Below, one piece after another: positions 1 through 6,086 of a DNA stretch of 29,376 nucleotides (positions within the stretch are counted from its first letter, which is position 1; each line of letters begins with the position of its first letter). The position numbers and the translations under genes were made by a program. The stretch covers positions 1 through 29,376 of IMG/VR virus record IMGVR_UViG_3300021182_000213. One strand, given 5' to 3'. Below the pieces are notes generated by a model, which did no database searches, was not told the DNA's origin, and worked only from the letters and a program-made list of their open reading frames with translations. This stretch comes from a virus.

Positions 1-53
1 AAAGGTTCAACGGTTTTCGAGACCGCCCGATTCAACCGCTCTCGCACCTCACC
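1..53 (-). tRNA. tRNA-Ser(CGA), partial (3' end outside window)
   Basis: Read on the minus strand from position 53, the sequence gives an acceptor arm beginning GGTGAGG, a D-arm and an anticodon arm with stem GCGGT/ACCGT. The seven-base loop is CTCGAAA, so the anticodon is CGA, which decodes UCG serine. The start of the window cuts the gene before the long variable arm and T-arm, so the identity rests on the 5' half only. Its lack of any link to the phage genes suggests that it belongs to host chromosome flank. Confidence 0.8.
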
Positions 54-80
54 GTAGCTTCATTCTACCCGATTTCCCCG

Positions 81-212
81 CTACTTGCCGAAGCATCGCG
101 AGTCGCCATGTTTGCGCCGCGACCGAAACGCGCAGTTGTAGTACACTAAAGTCTTGTGGGACGCGTTCGAGAGGTACTTTCGTTCGTCTGAAAGCTCTTC
201 GAACTGTTCCAT
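81..212 (-). pseudogene. Remnant resembling a tyrosine recombinase/integrase N-terminus (43 aa)
   Basis: A 43-residue minus-strand frame starts at an ATG at 212, directly after an in-frame TGA, and stops at 81, 27 bases before tRNA-Ser. Its middle part, ERKYLSNASHKTLVYYNCAF, resembles the SAM-like core-binding domain of tyrosine recombinases (pattern: YL ... S.KTL..Y..A/F). The catalytic domain with its R-H-R-Y residues is absent, and neither other frame continues it before the tRNA. It lies between two tRNA genes, which are classic integration sites, so I read it as the decayed end of an older integrase. With only about 20 informative residues, a chance resemblance or a real small protein remains possible. 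Confidence 0.35.
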
Positions 213-262
213 ACGTCAGGCGGTCCGAACCTGGTGGCCTGCCTACAAATCGTTGAAAATGC

Positions 263-307
263 GCGCCCGTAGCTCAGTTGGATAGAGCGTCTGGCTACGA
301 ACCAGAA
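263..307 (+). tRNA. 5' half of tRNA-Arg(ACG), truncated at the anticodon stem
   Basis: The sequence starts with acceptor strand GCGCCCG, then TA, D-arm GCTC/GAGC and anticodon stem TCTGG/CCAGA around loop CTACGAA (anticodon ACG, arginine). After about position 307 the variable loop, T-arm and complementary acceptor strand (expected CGGGCGC) are missing, and A/T-rich unrelated sequence follows. Truncation just after the anticodon arm is what an attachment-site junction of an integrated element would leave. The missing 3' half was not seen elsewhere in the window and would be expected at the other element end. Confidence 0.7.
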
Positions 308-446
308 TTTAGAAACCGCTCCTTTTCGATTGATTCTACACCATTTACCGGCACTTTTGCAACCCAGTTTTTTAACGCACAGTACCTCTAAATCACACCC
401 CTATTCACTCCGGCCGCGCTGGGGAGTACAATGGCTCACGACCCAA

Positions 447-959
447 ATGCCATCCCCGAAGCCTCTGCCAAACCATCTAGCACAAGAACTTTCGAAACTC
501 CGCCTATGGGCATTCGTTGGTGCAGTCTATCTTATCCTCAGACTTGAACTCTTCAGCAACGTATATCCCATTAAAAAGCCGATTGTTGATTACTCAGTCG
601 AATGGTGGAACGCTATTTTGAATCTTTCTACTGCTTTTATGCTTTCGTTAAGCCTTTATCTTTTATTGATGCGCGACTTTAGTGATTTTAAGAACAGAGA
701 GAAACACCGGAATCGTTGTGGTTGGCTAGGGGCAATAATATTTCTCATCGCGATAGTGGGCAATATAGCTTCCCGCAAGTATTCAGGATATGGCTTTTAT
801 TCGGCAGCGACTACTCTCACAACAGTTGACCCTATACTTTGTTTGGTTTTGGTTTTTACCATTTGGTTCGGTATCATTCCAGATGACAAATTGAGAAAAC
901 TGGAGGCTATGGATGACTCACTCGGACGTGGAAAGACTAGGAAGAAAGTTAAAAAATGA
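447..959 (+). CDS. Hypothetical four-helix membrane protein, first gene of the coupling-ATPase operon
   Basis: This 170-residue protein (from the ATG at 447) has four hydrophobic segments at about residues 20-36, 57-75, 93-108 and 127-144. A basic tail ends GKTRKKVKK. The frame is open upstream to a TTG at 330, but that N-terminal extension does not look like protein. No good Shine-Dalgarno precedes 447. A GGGGAG at 421-426 instead fits an out-of-frame ATG at 431 that encodes only 38 residues, so the start is uncertain. The 3' end overlaps the next gene by 47 bases. The downstream coupling ATPase has no membrane helices of its own, so this protein could be its membrane anchor (inference). I do not recognise the family. 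Confidence 0.6.
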   Translation: MPSPKPLPNHLAQELSKLRLWAFVGAVYLILRLELFSNVYPIKKPIVDYSVEWWNAILNLSTAFMLSLSLYLLLMRDFSDFKNREKHRNRCGWLGAIIFLIAIVGNIASRKYSGYGFYSAATTLTTVDPILCLVLVFTIWFGIIPDDKLRKLEAMDDSLGRGKTRKKVKK

Positions 960-1764
960 GTATCCTGGCAGATGGGACTCCGCATCCGATTACGATGTGG
1001 GAATGGAAGCTGTACGACTAAACCTTGAAGATATTGTACTGGAGCCCCCGTCTTGCCCCACTCAGAAAAAGCCTGTCGCTCACACTCCTCCCAGCTTTGG
1101 CGAACGCGCTCCCGAGCCTGGTTTCCTTTTTCCCGGCCGGCAAGCCGATTATCACCAAAACCAGCTTCGCGATTTTAGCGCCAAGGTTGACTTGCAGATT
1201 GCGCAAGAAAACTATGCCGCGAAGATGGAGATTAACGCCCGTTCCGTTGACCATGAACTTACGGAACAGCCAAAGCGTTTAGCTCAAGAGACTGAAGTCC
1301 GCGACCTAACGCACAGACAAACCATAGAGCAAACTCAAGCCACCCACGATTTAAACGTTAATGTTCTCATTCCCGCCGCGAAAGATAAAACTCTGGATGT
1401 TCCTACATTAATGGTAGTCAGGGTAGAAGAAGAGCGTTCAAGAATTGCTTTGGAAGCCGAACGTCAGAAGGTCTCCATTGAAGTTGACAAAGTAAGGCAA
1501 CTTGAAGACAATCGCCTGTATGGCTACGAGCGTGAGGCCAGAATTGACATCCAAGCTGCTCTAGGAATGCATCTAAAGTCAGTTGAGACGATAGACTATG
1601 TAGGCTACAAGATAGAACGGCTTCGAGCTGAGAATGCCAACCCCGACCGCATAAAGGTTCTGGAGAGAATCCGTGACCAAATGGAGAAACGATTACTCGA
1701 AGCACCTGAACAAGAAGGTCTGGGAGGAATTGATCCGGCGCCCGAAGGCGAAGCAGGTAGTTGA
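913..1764 (+). CDS. Hypothetical charged coiled-coil protein
   Basis: This 283-residue protein starts at an ATG with GGAGG at 902-906, six bases upstream. The N-terminal 35 residues (ERLGRKLKNEYPGRW...) look like a small folded segment. A proline-rich stretch follows at about 42-70. From about 75 to 260 the sequence is rich in E, K, R, Q and A with heptad-like spacing, which suggests a long helical coiled coil. There are no signal peptide or membrane segments. It overlaps the upstream gene by 47 bases and the coupling ATPase by 92 bases, so it is almost certainly co-translated with them. I do not recognise the family. A structural or adaptor role beside the ATPase is plausible but unproven. 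Confidence 0.65.
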   Translation: MTHSDVERLGRKLKNEYPGRWDSASDYDVGMEAVRLNLEDIVLEPPSCPTQKKPVAHTPPSFGERAPEPGFLFPGRQADYHQNQLRDFSAKVDLQIAQENYAAKMEINARSVDHELTEQPKRLAQETEVRDLTHRQTIEQTQATHDLNVNVLIPAAKDKTLDVPTLMVVRVEEERSRIALEAERQKVSIEVDKVRQLEDNRLYGYEREARIDIQAALGMHLKSVETIDYVGYKIERLRAENANPDRIKVLERIRDQMEKRLLEAPEQEGLGGIDPAPEGEAGS

Positions 1765-3247
1765 GTCCTTAATCCAGCAAGCACAAAGCAATTATCCTCT
1801 GCGAAATCTCGGCTCTATTCCTGAAGGCTATCTTGAACTCTCCGAAGAATCCCGCGCCGCCCACATCCACATTCTCGGCACTACCCGCGAGGGCAAGTCC
1901 AAGTTCCTTGAAATGCTCCTCACTCAGGATATGGGAAGGTTCGGCGCCACCCTACTTGACCCCTCTGATAATGGCCAGACGGCCTACAATGTGCTGAAAT
2001 CGGCAATAGCGCGGGGATATGAGAAGGTCTGCCTGATTGACCCGCACGACGCCAAGTTTGCAGTCCCGTGTCTTAATCCTTTGCGCTGGCGCGGCGCTCC
2101 GGCCACCGACTCCGTTGTCCAGAACATCATGGAGTCTATCCGGCTGCTTTGGGGCCAGAGCAGCTTCTCCGATACCCCCAGAATTGAAATCTATTTGGCC
2201 GCTGTTCTATCTGCCCTTTACGCAGCGAAGGCTACCATACCAGATGCCGACTGTTTTTTGGTTAAGGAAAGTCGTTATAATCAATATAGGCGAGCAAAGA
2301 TTTTGGACCATCTTCCGCCTTATGATAATTCCAGGCAAGTACTTGAGGAAGTGTTCAACGCTAAAGGCCAGCAGCTTTTCTTGGGAGAGTTTAAGCCCTC
2401 TATCCGTCGTCTAAAGCCATTCTTCGATTACCTGCCTCGGCTCATCTACGGATCAACTGAAACTCCGCTGGATTTCCGCCAGCTCATCAGCGACAAGTGG
2501 ATAATACTGGTAAACCTCGATGACACGCGTCTTTGGGGTACGGCTCACCAAAGGGTGCTAGGCACGCTTATCATTAACGAGATAATCTCCGCCGTTTCTG
2601 ACCTTACCGAGCACGGCTGGAAAGGCCGGCACTACCTTTACATTGATGAGGCTGGCCAGTTTGCCACGCGCGGCCTGTCCAAGATAATGGCCTACAAAGG
2701 CAAGAGCGGGCTTTGGGCAACAGTCTCTCACCAGTATTACAGCCAGTTTGAGGATAAGGTGGTATTGGACGCAATCGAGAATTTGTGTAAAATAAAGGTA
2801 ATGTTCTACACCCCGAACTCTCAGGACAGGCAGCGGATGATTCGGGATATGTATACGGGCGACCTCAAGCTAACGGCCGGCGACGCCCACGCCACCTTAA
2901 AGAAGCAGCACGCCGTTATCAAAATCGGCAAAGAGCCGCCCCAAACCGTCGCTATCCGCGACATCAATACCCCTGACATCTCGGCCGATGTCTTGGGCAG
3001 GTGGAAAGAAGAGAAGATTTATAAAGCTAATCCCTGGTATCGCACCGCCGAGACGATACAGGAAGAAATCCATAACAGATTTGCCGTACCAACTTCGCAG
3101 GCGCGAGCGGCTAGACCCGCTCCAACTGCCCAGCCAACAAATAACTCCCAAGGACCTCCTGGAGAGCAGAGTGCAGAGCCTAGCCCGCCAAAGGATACTT
3201 CAAAGCCTAAGAGAAAATCGGTATTTGACGATATCGCAGGTGGCTGA
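1673..3247 (+). CDS. Type IV coupling protein-like ATPase (VirD4/TraG/TraD family)
   Basis: Proteins of this family are hexameric ATPases that bring DNA to a type IV secretion channel. The 524-residue product has Walker A GTTREGKS at residues 69-76, and a Walker B strand ending IDEAGQ at about 324-329, followed by a typical TraG-D C-terminal ATPase region. It ends in a Pro/Ser/Lys-rich tail. The start is a GTG at 1673, chosen because GGAGAG lies at 1662-1667 with about six bases of spacing. There are no N-terminal transmembrane helices, unlike classical VirD4, and the 4-TM protein at the operon start may compensate. It overlaps its upstream and downstream genes. In a phage-like contig it points to a plasmid or conjugative ancestry of the left end. 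Related DUF87/FtsK-like translocases are the alternative. Confidence 0.85.
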   Translation: MTKWRNDYSKHLNKKVWEELIRRPKAKQVVESLIQQAQSNYPLRNLGSIPEGYLELSEESRAAHIHILGTTREGKSKFLEMLLTQDMGRFGATLLDPSDNGQTAYNVLKSAIARGYEKVCLIDPHDAKFAVPCLNPLRWRGAPATDSVVQNIMESIRLLWGQSSFSDTPRIEIYLAAVLSALYAAKATIPDADCFLVKESRYNQYRRAKILDHLPPYDNSRQVLEEVFNAKGQQLFLGEFKPSIRRLKPFFDYLPRLIYGSTETPLDFRQLISDKWIILVNLDDTRLWGTAHQRVLGTLIINEIISAVSDLTEHGWKGRHYLYIDEAGQFATRGLSKIMAYKGKSGLWATVSHQYYSQFEDKVVLDAIENLCKIKVMFYTPNSQDRQRMIRDMYTGDLKLTAGDAHATLKKQHAVIKIGKEPPQTVAIRDINTPDISADVLGRWKEEKIYKANPWYRTAETIQEEIHNRFAVPTSQARAARPAPTAQPTNNSQGPPGEQSAEPSPPKDTSKPKRKSVFDDIAGG

Positions 3248-3953
3248 GCTGTTTTACTCTGTCCGCAAGGACGGTTCCGCCCCAAAGCCGTTTCCACGGC
3301 AACCGCGCAAAGGCCAGTATTATGAGCTTGTGCCCGGTTATGATTCCGCCCGGCAGCGGGTTTTGGCTATGCAGGACGGCGGGGAAGTCAAGCTTGTTCC
3401 ATGTAAAACAAACTCCGGCAAAACCCTGACCAACATCGACAAGCTGATAATGTTTCCGAAAGACCGGCCGCCCTCCACTATGGGGTGGCAGCACGAGATT
3501 GACCGCGGCGACCTATATGTCGCCCTCCACAAGACCGGCAAACTGACCAGCTACCGCTGGAATTGGCATATTGACGAATACCGGGGCTTTGCCAAAGACC
3601 ACAGACTTAATCCGGATGGCCGCTTTGAGCTGGAAGGTAGCGACAAGGTGTTTTTCCTGGAAGTAGACAGAGGCACAGAGTTTTGGACGGACGAGCTGGA
3701 TACCAAGATTGAGAAGTATGCCGGCCTCCAGGATTCCATGCCCCAAAACCAGTTTGTGGTGCTGTTCACTTTGCAGGCAAAGCCAGGGATGGATATTCGG
3801 GAGCGCGCGGAGAAGTTCCGCGATAAATTCCACCAGCTCGGCCGTGGCCACAGTTTCGTCATCACCCCCCACGTCCTGTTCCTAAAAGACCCCCTCGCAC
3901 TGGCGCTGGACTTTTACAAGTCCGATGAGCCGTGCTCTCTGCTGTCGCTCTAA
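3171..3953 (+). CDS. Replication-relaxation (Replic_Relax) family protein
   Basis: Replic_Relax proteins are found on plasmids and mobile elements and are linked to plasmid replication initiation or relaxation. The 260-residue product has an N-terminal winged-helix-like segment (RQRILQSLRENRYLTISQVA, about residues 6-25). It also carries the family signature FFLEVDRGTEFW near residues 160-171, followed by a helical region. The frame is open back to 2988, but I chose the GTG at 3171, because GGAG at 3161-3164 is spaced six bases away and the protein then begins right at the winged helix. The 77-base overlap with the ATPase gene shows tight coupling. Coupling ATPase plus Replic_Relax is a familiar pair on plasmid-like elements. 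Confidence 0.8.
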   Translation: MQSLARQRILQSLRENRYLTISQVAELFYSVRKDGSAPKPFPRQPRKGQYYELVPGYDSARQRVLAMQDGGEVKLVPCKTNSGKTLTNIDKLIMFPKDRPPSTMGWQHEIDRGDLYVALHKTGKLTSYRWNWHIDEYRGFAKDHRLNPDGRFELEGSDKVFFLEVDRGTEFWTDELDTKIEKYAGLQDSMPQNQFVVLFTLQAKPGMDIRERAEKFRDKFHQLGRGHSFVITPHVLFLKDPLALALDFYKSDEPCSLLSL

Positions 3954-4030
3954 ACGCTCGCGCCAAACGCTCGCTACAAATCGCAATTCATACGGTTTGA
4001 AGTGGTTGCTGTCTAACGACTTGGCTTGCT

Positions 4031-4050
4031 CTTGGCTTAAAAAAGCCAAG
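4031..4050. repeat. Perfect 8-bp hairpin
   Basis: CTTGGCTT and AAGCCAAG face each other across AAAA, giving an 8-bp stem with a four-base loop. No T-run follows on either strand, so it is not a standard intrinsic terminator. It could still end transcription of the upstream operon weakly or be part of a replication or transfer site. Confidence 0.6.
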
Positions 4051-4076
4051 CTTGCTATTCCGTCTGCCTGCTCTCC

Positions 4077-4157
4077 GAGCAAGGCCACTTTCCCCAGCCT
4101 TACGGTTTCGCTAACCGCTTCAGTCATTTACATTCCCCGGTGAAAGTGGCCTTGCTC
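4077..4157. repeat. 15-bp perfect inverted repeat with 51-base spacer
   Basis: GAGCAAGGCCACTTT at 4077-4091 is repeated exactly as its reverse complement at 4143-4157. The spacer contains no open frame of note. A chance 15-bp match at this distance is unlikely. A cruciform, nick region or small element end is possible. Confidence 0.7.
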
Positions 4158-4494
4158 ACGCTCGGCATCCGGAATCTGGCCTCCGGCCCCTGCCTCCGGC
4201 GTCTGGCCGCTGCCGCTGGCCAGCTCCCAAAGACCGGCCTGGCGGCACGGCTACCCCCACTGAAATGCACTGTGCTTCGCTTCTTTGTCGCCTGACCGGC
4301 TCTTTGACATCCTGGCTCGCTCCGCTCGCCTTAATACCCTCTCGCTTTGTGTCTCCTGTCTTGTGTTCACTTTTTTGCACTAATCCCGCCTGTTGTGGGC
4401 GGCTTCGCAGATCCGATACTTCGTGGCAGTCGCTTGAGGTAAATGTCATCGGCAGGAAGTGAAGAAGCCGATTCAATAGGTTGTTTACAATGGG

Positions 4495-4523
4495 TTGTCA
4501 ATCAAGAGTGAGAGATTTATAAA
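4495..4523 (+). promoter_or_regulatory. Sigma-70-like promoter for the SymE-like cassette
   Basis: TTGTCA (4495-4500) and TATAAA (4518-4523) are separated by exactly 17 bases. Each hexamer matches the consensus at five of six positions. Transcription would start near 4530 and read through a roughly 180-base structured leader into the genes at 4708 and 4865. Confidence 0.55.
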
Positions 4524-4570
4524 TTAAGGATTGAGCAGTCCCAGCGAGACAACCGTAAAGAGGGAGGCAT

Positions 4571-4699
4571 ACAGTTTTAGAGATAGGACTGTTGCGGCTA
4601 CCGCCGTCAACGTAGGCAAAGGTTTGAGATTTGCCAAGTAGTGGGCTCCCTCGGGCGCGTTTGACCTGGCTTTCCTTGCAGGAAAGCAGGTAGGAAAGG
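4571..4699 (+). repeat. Left copy of a diverged inverted duplication (structured leader)
   Basis: This stretch matches, in inverted orientation, the sequence at 5115-5268. The best core is 25 bases at 4633-4657 (begins GCCAAGTAGTGGG), which matches 23 of 25 bases of the reverse complement of 5173-5197. Similarity extends on both sides with gaps. Read in the frame used by the right copy, it shows QVVGSLGRV and then a stop, with other stops upstream, so this copy cannot encode the full protein. It also contains a strong hairpin at 4664-4691 just upstream of the ribosome site at 4698-4701. Confidence 0.55.
4664..4691 (+). promoter_or_regulatory. Strong hairpin directly upstream of the 4708 ribosome site
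   Basis: ACCTGGCTTTCC (4664-4675) pairs with GGAAAGCAGGT (4681-4691) apart from one bulged G, leaving loop TTGCA. The Shine-Dalgarno GGAG begins only seven bases after the stem. This could control translation or transcript stability of the small cassette. The same stem core (CTTTCC/GGAAA) is present in the inverted copy near 5125-5150. Confidence 0.5.
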
Positions 4700-4707
4700 A
4701 GCAGGGG

Positions 4708-4875
4708 TTGAGGTTGACGGTTGTGCGGTGTGTTTTTGTTTTGTTGTTAGGTTTAGTGTTTGGTTTTGTTGTTCAGAGTGTTGCGGGTTTAGTTTTAGCT
4801 GTGGATAGTTTCAGTAGAAGTAGCGGAAGTGCCAGTATTTCGGTAGATGGACAGGGGGTGAGTTATGCGAGATAA
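4708..4875 (+). CDS. Small hydrophobic peptide (55 aa) overlapping the SymE-like gene
   Basis: A TTG start at 4708 is preceded by AAAGGAG (GGAG at 4698-4701) with six bases of spacing. The peptide starts with basic residues and has a hydrophobic segment (VCVFVLLLG-like, about residues 5-32). It then turns polar with SFSRSSGSASISVDGQG. It could be a signal peptide plus a short secreted part, or a single-TM peptide. Its stop overlaps the ATG of the next gene (4865) by 11 bases, implying coupled translation. Codons are strongly T- and G-biased, unlike the neighbours to the left. In-frame GTG at 4723 is an alternative start. I do not recognise a family. Confidence 0.45.
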   Translation: MRLTVVRCVFVLLLGLVFGFVVQSVAGLVLAVDSFSRSSGSASISVDGQGVSYAR

Positions 4876-5050
4876 TTTAGGTAAGAGATTGACTGTTAGT
4901 AGCGTTTGGAATAATAGTGCTTTTAAGAGTGTTCCGATGATTAGGCTACGAGGTGTCTGGTTAGAGGCATTCGGTTTCCACGTTGGAGATATTTTTGAGC
5001 TGATATTCAGTTTCGAAGATGGTTGCTTAATTATTAAAAAGGTTCAGTAA
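4865..5050 (+). CDS. SymE/AbrB-like small protein (toxin-antitoxin-type fold)
   Basis: This is a 61-residue protein. The C-terminal half, IRLRGVWLEAFGFHVGD followed by FELIFSFEDGCLIIKK, matches the pattern of SymE-type toxins and related swapped-hairpin AbrB-like proteins (P.IRL.G.WL..AGF..GD...V....G.L.I). SymE in Escherichia coli is an SOS-induced RNA-targeting toxin controlled by an antisense RNA. Whether this copy is toxic cannot be told from sequence. The start overlaps the preceding 55-aa gene. Like that gene it is G/T-rich. It is flanked by inverted copies of a structured sequence, which would suit acquisition as a small mobile cassette. A plain AbrB-like DNA binder is the main alternative. 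Confidence 0.65.
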   Translation: MRDNLGKRLTVSSVWNNSAFKSVPMIRLRGVWLEAFGFHVGDIFELIFSFEDGCLIIKKVQ

Positions 5051-5054
5051 AGGC

Positions 5055-5351
5055 CTATGCACAATTTACCAAGAGATTACATACCGCAGCGAACCGTCCG
5101 GCTCGTCCCCTACTCTTCCCAGCCAGCTTTTCCAGAGGCAGGAAAGCCCACCCTGCCTGTACACCCACCACACGCCCGAGGGAACCCGCTACTTGGCGAC
5201 AGAAATCTTCAAGAGCCTTATAATTACGGTAGCGGCGGGTAGTCCACACAGCTCGACTATCTAAAAACATCAGGCATAGTATAGCCTCAATATCCGGTTT
5301 ACTGTTGTTGCTTTGGGGTACACCTCGGAAACGGGGGCGTATTGAAAACAC
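5055..5351 (-). CDS. Hypothetical 98-aa protein within the right inverted copy
   Basis: The minus-strand frame starts at a GTG at 5351, with an in-frame ATG further in. The middle section (RRYRNYKALEDFCRQVAGSL) looks protein-like, with charged helical character. The decayed left copy at 4571-4699 retains the equivalent of QV-GSLGRV before a stop. No Shine-Dalgarno is evident and no family is recognised. The alternative is that both copies are a structured RNA and this frame is accidental. It converges on the SymE-like gene, with only four bases between their ends. Confidence 0.35.
   Translation of the reverse strand: MFSIRPRFRGVPQSNNSKPDIEAILCLMFLDSRAVWTTRRYRNYKALEDFCRQVAGSLGRVVGVQAGWAFLPLEKLAGKSRGRAGRFAAVCNLLVNCA
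5115..5268 (-). repeat. Right copy of the diverged inverted duplication
   Basis: On the minus strand this copy carries the core GCCAAGTAGCGGGTTCCC..., at 5173-5197, with 23 of 25 bases shared with 4633-4657. It also carries a related CTTTCC/GGAAA hairpin. It is longer than the left copy by a gap of roughly 14 bases after the core. The two copies point toward each other with the small cassette between them. Confidence 0.55.
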
Positions 5352-5483
5352 GTTGATACGGCCATTGCCGGGTAGTGGTCAAAGGTGTGACGTGTGGCGG
5401 GGACTTCCTCCGGCCTTTGGAGATGTCCACTTCGTTGTGTTTACTGCCCGTCGCTGACTAGTCTAATCATTAACAAGCTAAAA

Positions 5484-6086
5484 ATGCAATTCTTCAACGA
5501 TTATTGGAGTGGTTTGCCAATTGGTATTCTGATTGGCTGTTTGGTTATGCACAGTTTTGAGTTAAAGAAAAGCCGCGCTCACGAGGAGGCGGCTAAAGTT
5601 GGCACGTGCTGTCAGTTTGGTGATTTCGGCGACGGCCACAAGTGTGCTAAAGAGCCAGCATTACTTCCTTCGTCAGACTCTCCGGATCTTCGCACGCGGC
5701 TGGAAGTGGCGGGGCTTTCACCCACAGATGCCGCGATATACGAAGCAGTGTTTCAGCACACGACTCGGCTTTGTTCCTGTCAGGCAGGTAGACAATGCCT
5801 TTGGCTAGAGTACAAAGAAGCGAAAGCTGCTCTTCCGCTATACTCCACCCATACGCCGCCACAGCCGGCAGCCCGTACATCGCAAACTTCATCACGCAGA
5901 ACGGCGACTCAACCAGGTAAACCCGTTTCAACGGCACCGGGCCGAACGTCCCCGCCACCAGTTCCGCGGCCCCAAATAGGAAGCGCGACTTCGGCAGGTT
6001 TTTCGGAAACAGATATTTGGGATTGTCCGGGTTGCCCGAGGTGTCCCTACCAAGATAGCCGTACAGAACGCCAGCAGAATCCTTAA
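5484..6086 (+). CDS. Doubtful small membrane protein overlapping the primase gene antisense
   Basis: An ATG at 5484 begins a frame with one hydrophobic segment (PIGILIGCLVMHS, about residues 11-25), followed by a charged stretch. After about residue 55 the frame runs antisense through the primase-like gene and its composition (Thr/Pro/Arg-rich) looks accidental. There is no clear ribosome site; only AAGCTAAAA precedes the start. I list it because positions 5352-5646 otherwise hold nothing recognisable. A real product, if any, is probably limited to the N-terminal part. Confidence 0.2.
   Translation: MQFFNDYWSGLPIGILIGCLVMHSFELKKSRAHEEAAKVGTCCQFGDFGDGHKCAKEPALLPSSDSPDLRTRLEVAGLSPTDAAIYEAVFQHTTRLCSCQAGRQCLWLEYKEAKAALPLYSTHTPPQPAARTSQTSSRRTATQPGKPVSTAPGRTSPPPVPRPQIGSATSAGFSETDIWDCPGCPRCPYQDSRTERQQNP

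Larger units (their letters stand above)
3954..4494. other. Gene-free region with inverted repeats, candidate origin or transfer site
   Basis: No convincing gene is present over about 540 bases; the frames here have no start signals or protein-like composition. The stretch holds a perfect hairpin (4031-4050), a 15-bp inverted repeat (4077-4157), and a dense run of GGCC/CCGG-rich sequence at about 4165-4240. It lies immediately downstream of the Replic_Relax gene, a usual place for a plasmid origin or oriT. That role is inferred from position and structure only. Confidence 0.35.

Noticed and set aside
308-360. A group I or other intron interrupting tRNA-Arg
   Set aside because: Known tRNA introns sit in the anticodon loop. 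Here the match continues through the whole anticodon stem, and no 3' half was seen downstream.
330-446. N-terminal extension of the 4-TM protein from a TTG at 330
   Set aside because: The extension directly follows the tRNA junction, is rich in His/Ser/Pro/Arg and has no start signal.
431-547. 38-aa frame with a GGGGAG site upstream, overlapping the 4-TM gene
   Set aside because: The peptide has no recognisable features and lies wholly in another frame of a better-supported gene. It remains only a reason to doubt that gene's exact start.
1018-1705. Long minus-strand frames opposite the coiled-coil gene
   Set aside because: They lack start signals and recognisable motifs and mirror the codon pattern of the plus-strand gene.
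4574-4586. GTTTTAGAGATA resembles the start of a Cas9-type CRISPR repeat
   Set aside because: It occurs once, with no repeat-spacer periodicity and no cas genes in the window, so it is a chance match inside the diverged duplicate.
5394-5483. Upstream extension of the plus-strand frame at 5484
   Set aside because: The extension has no ribosome site and unprotein-like composition. Even the part from 5484 is doubtful because most of it is antisense to the primase gene.
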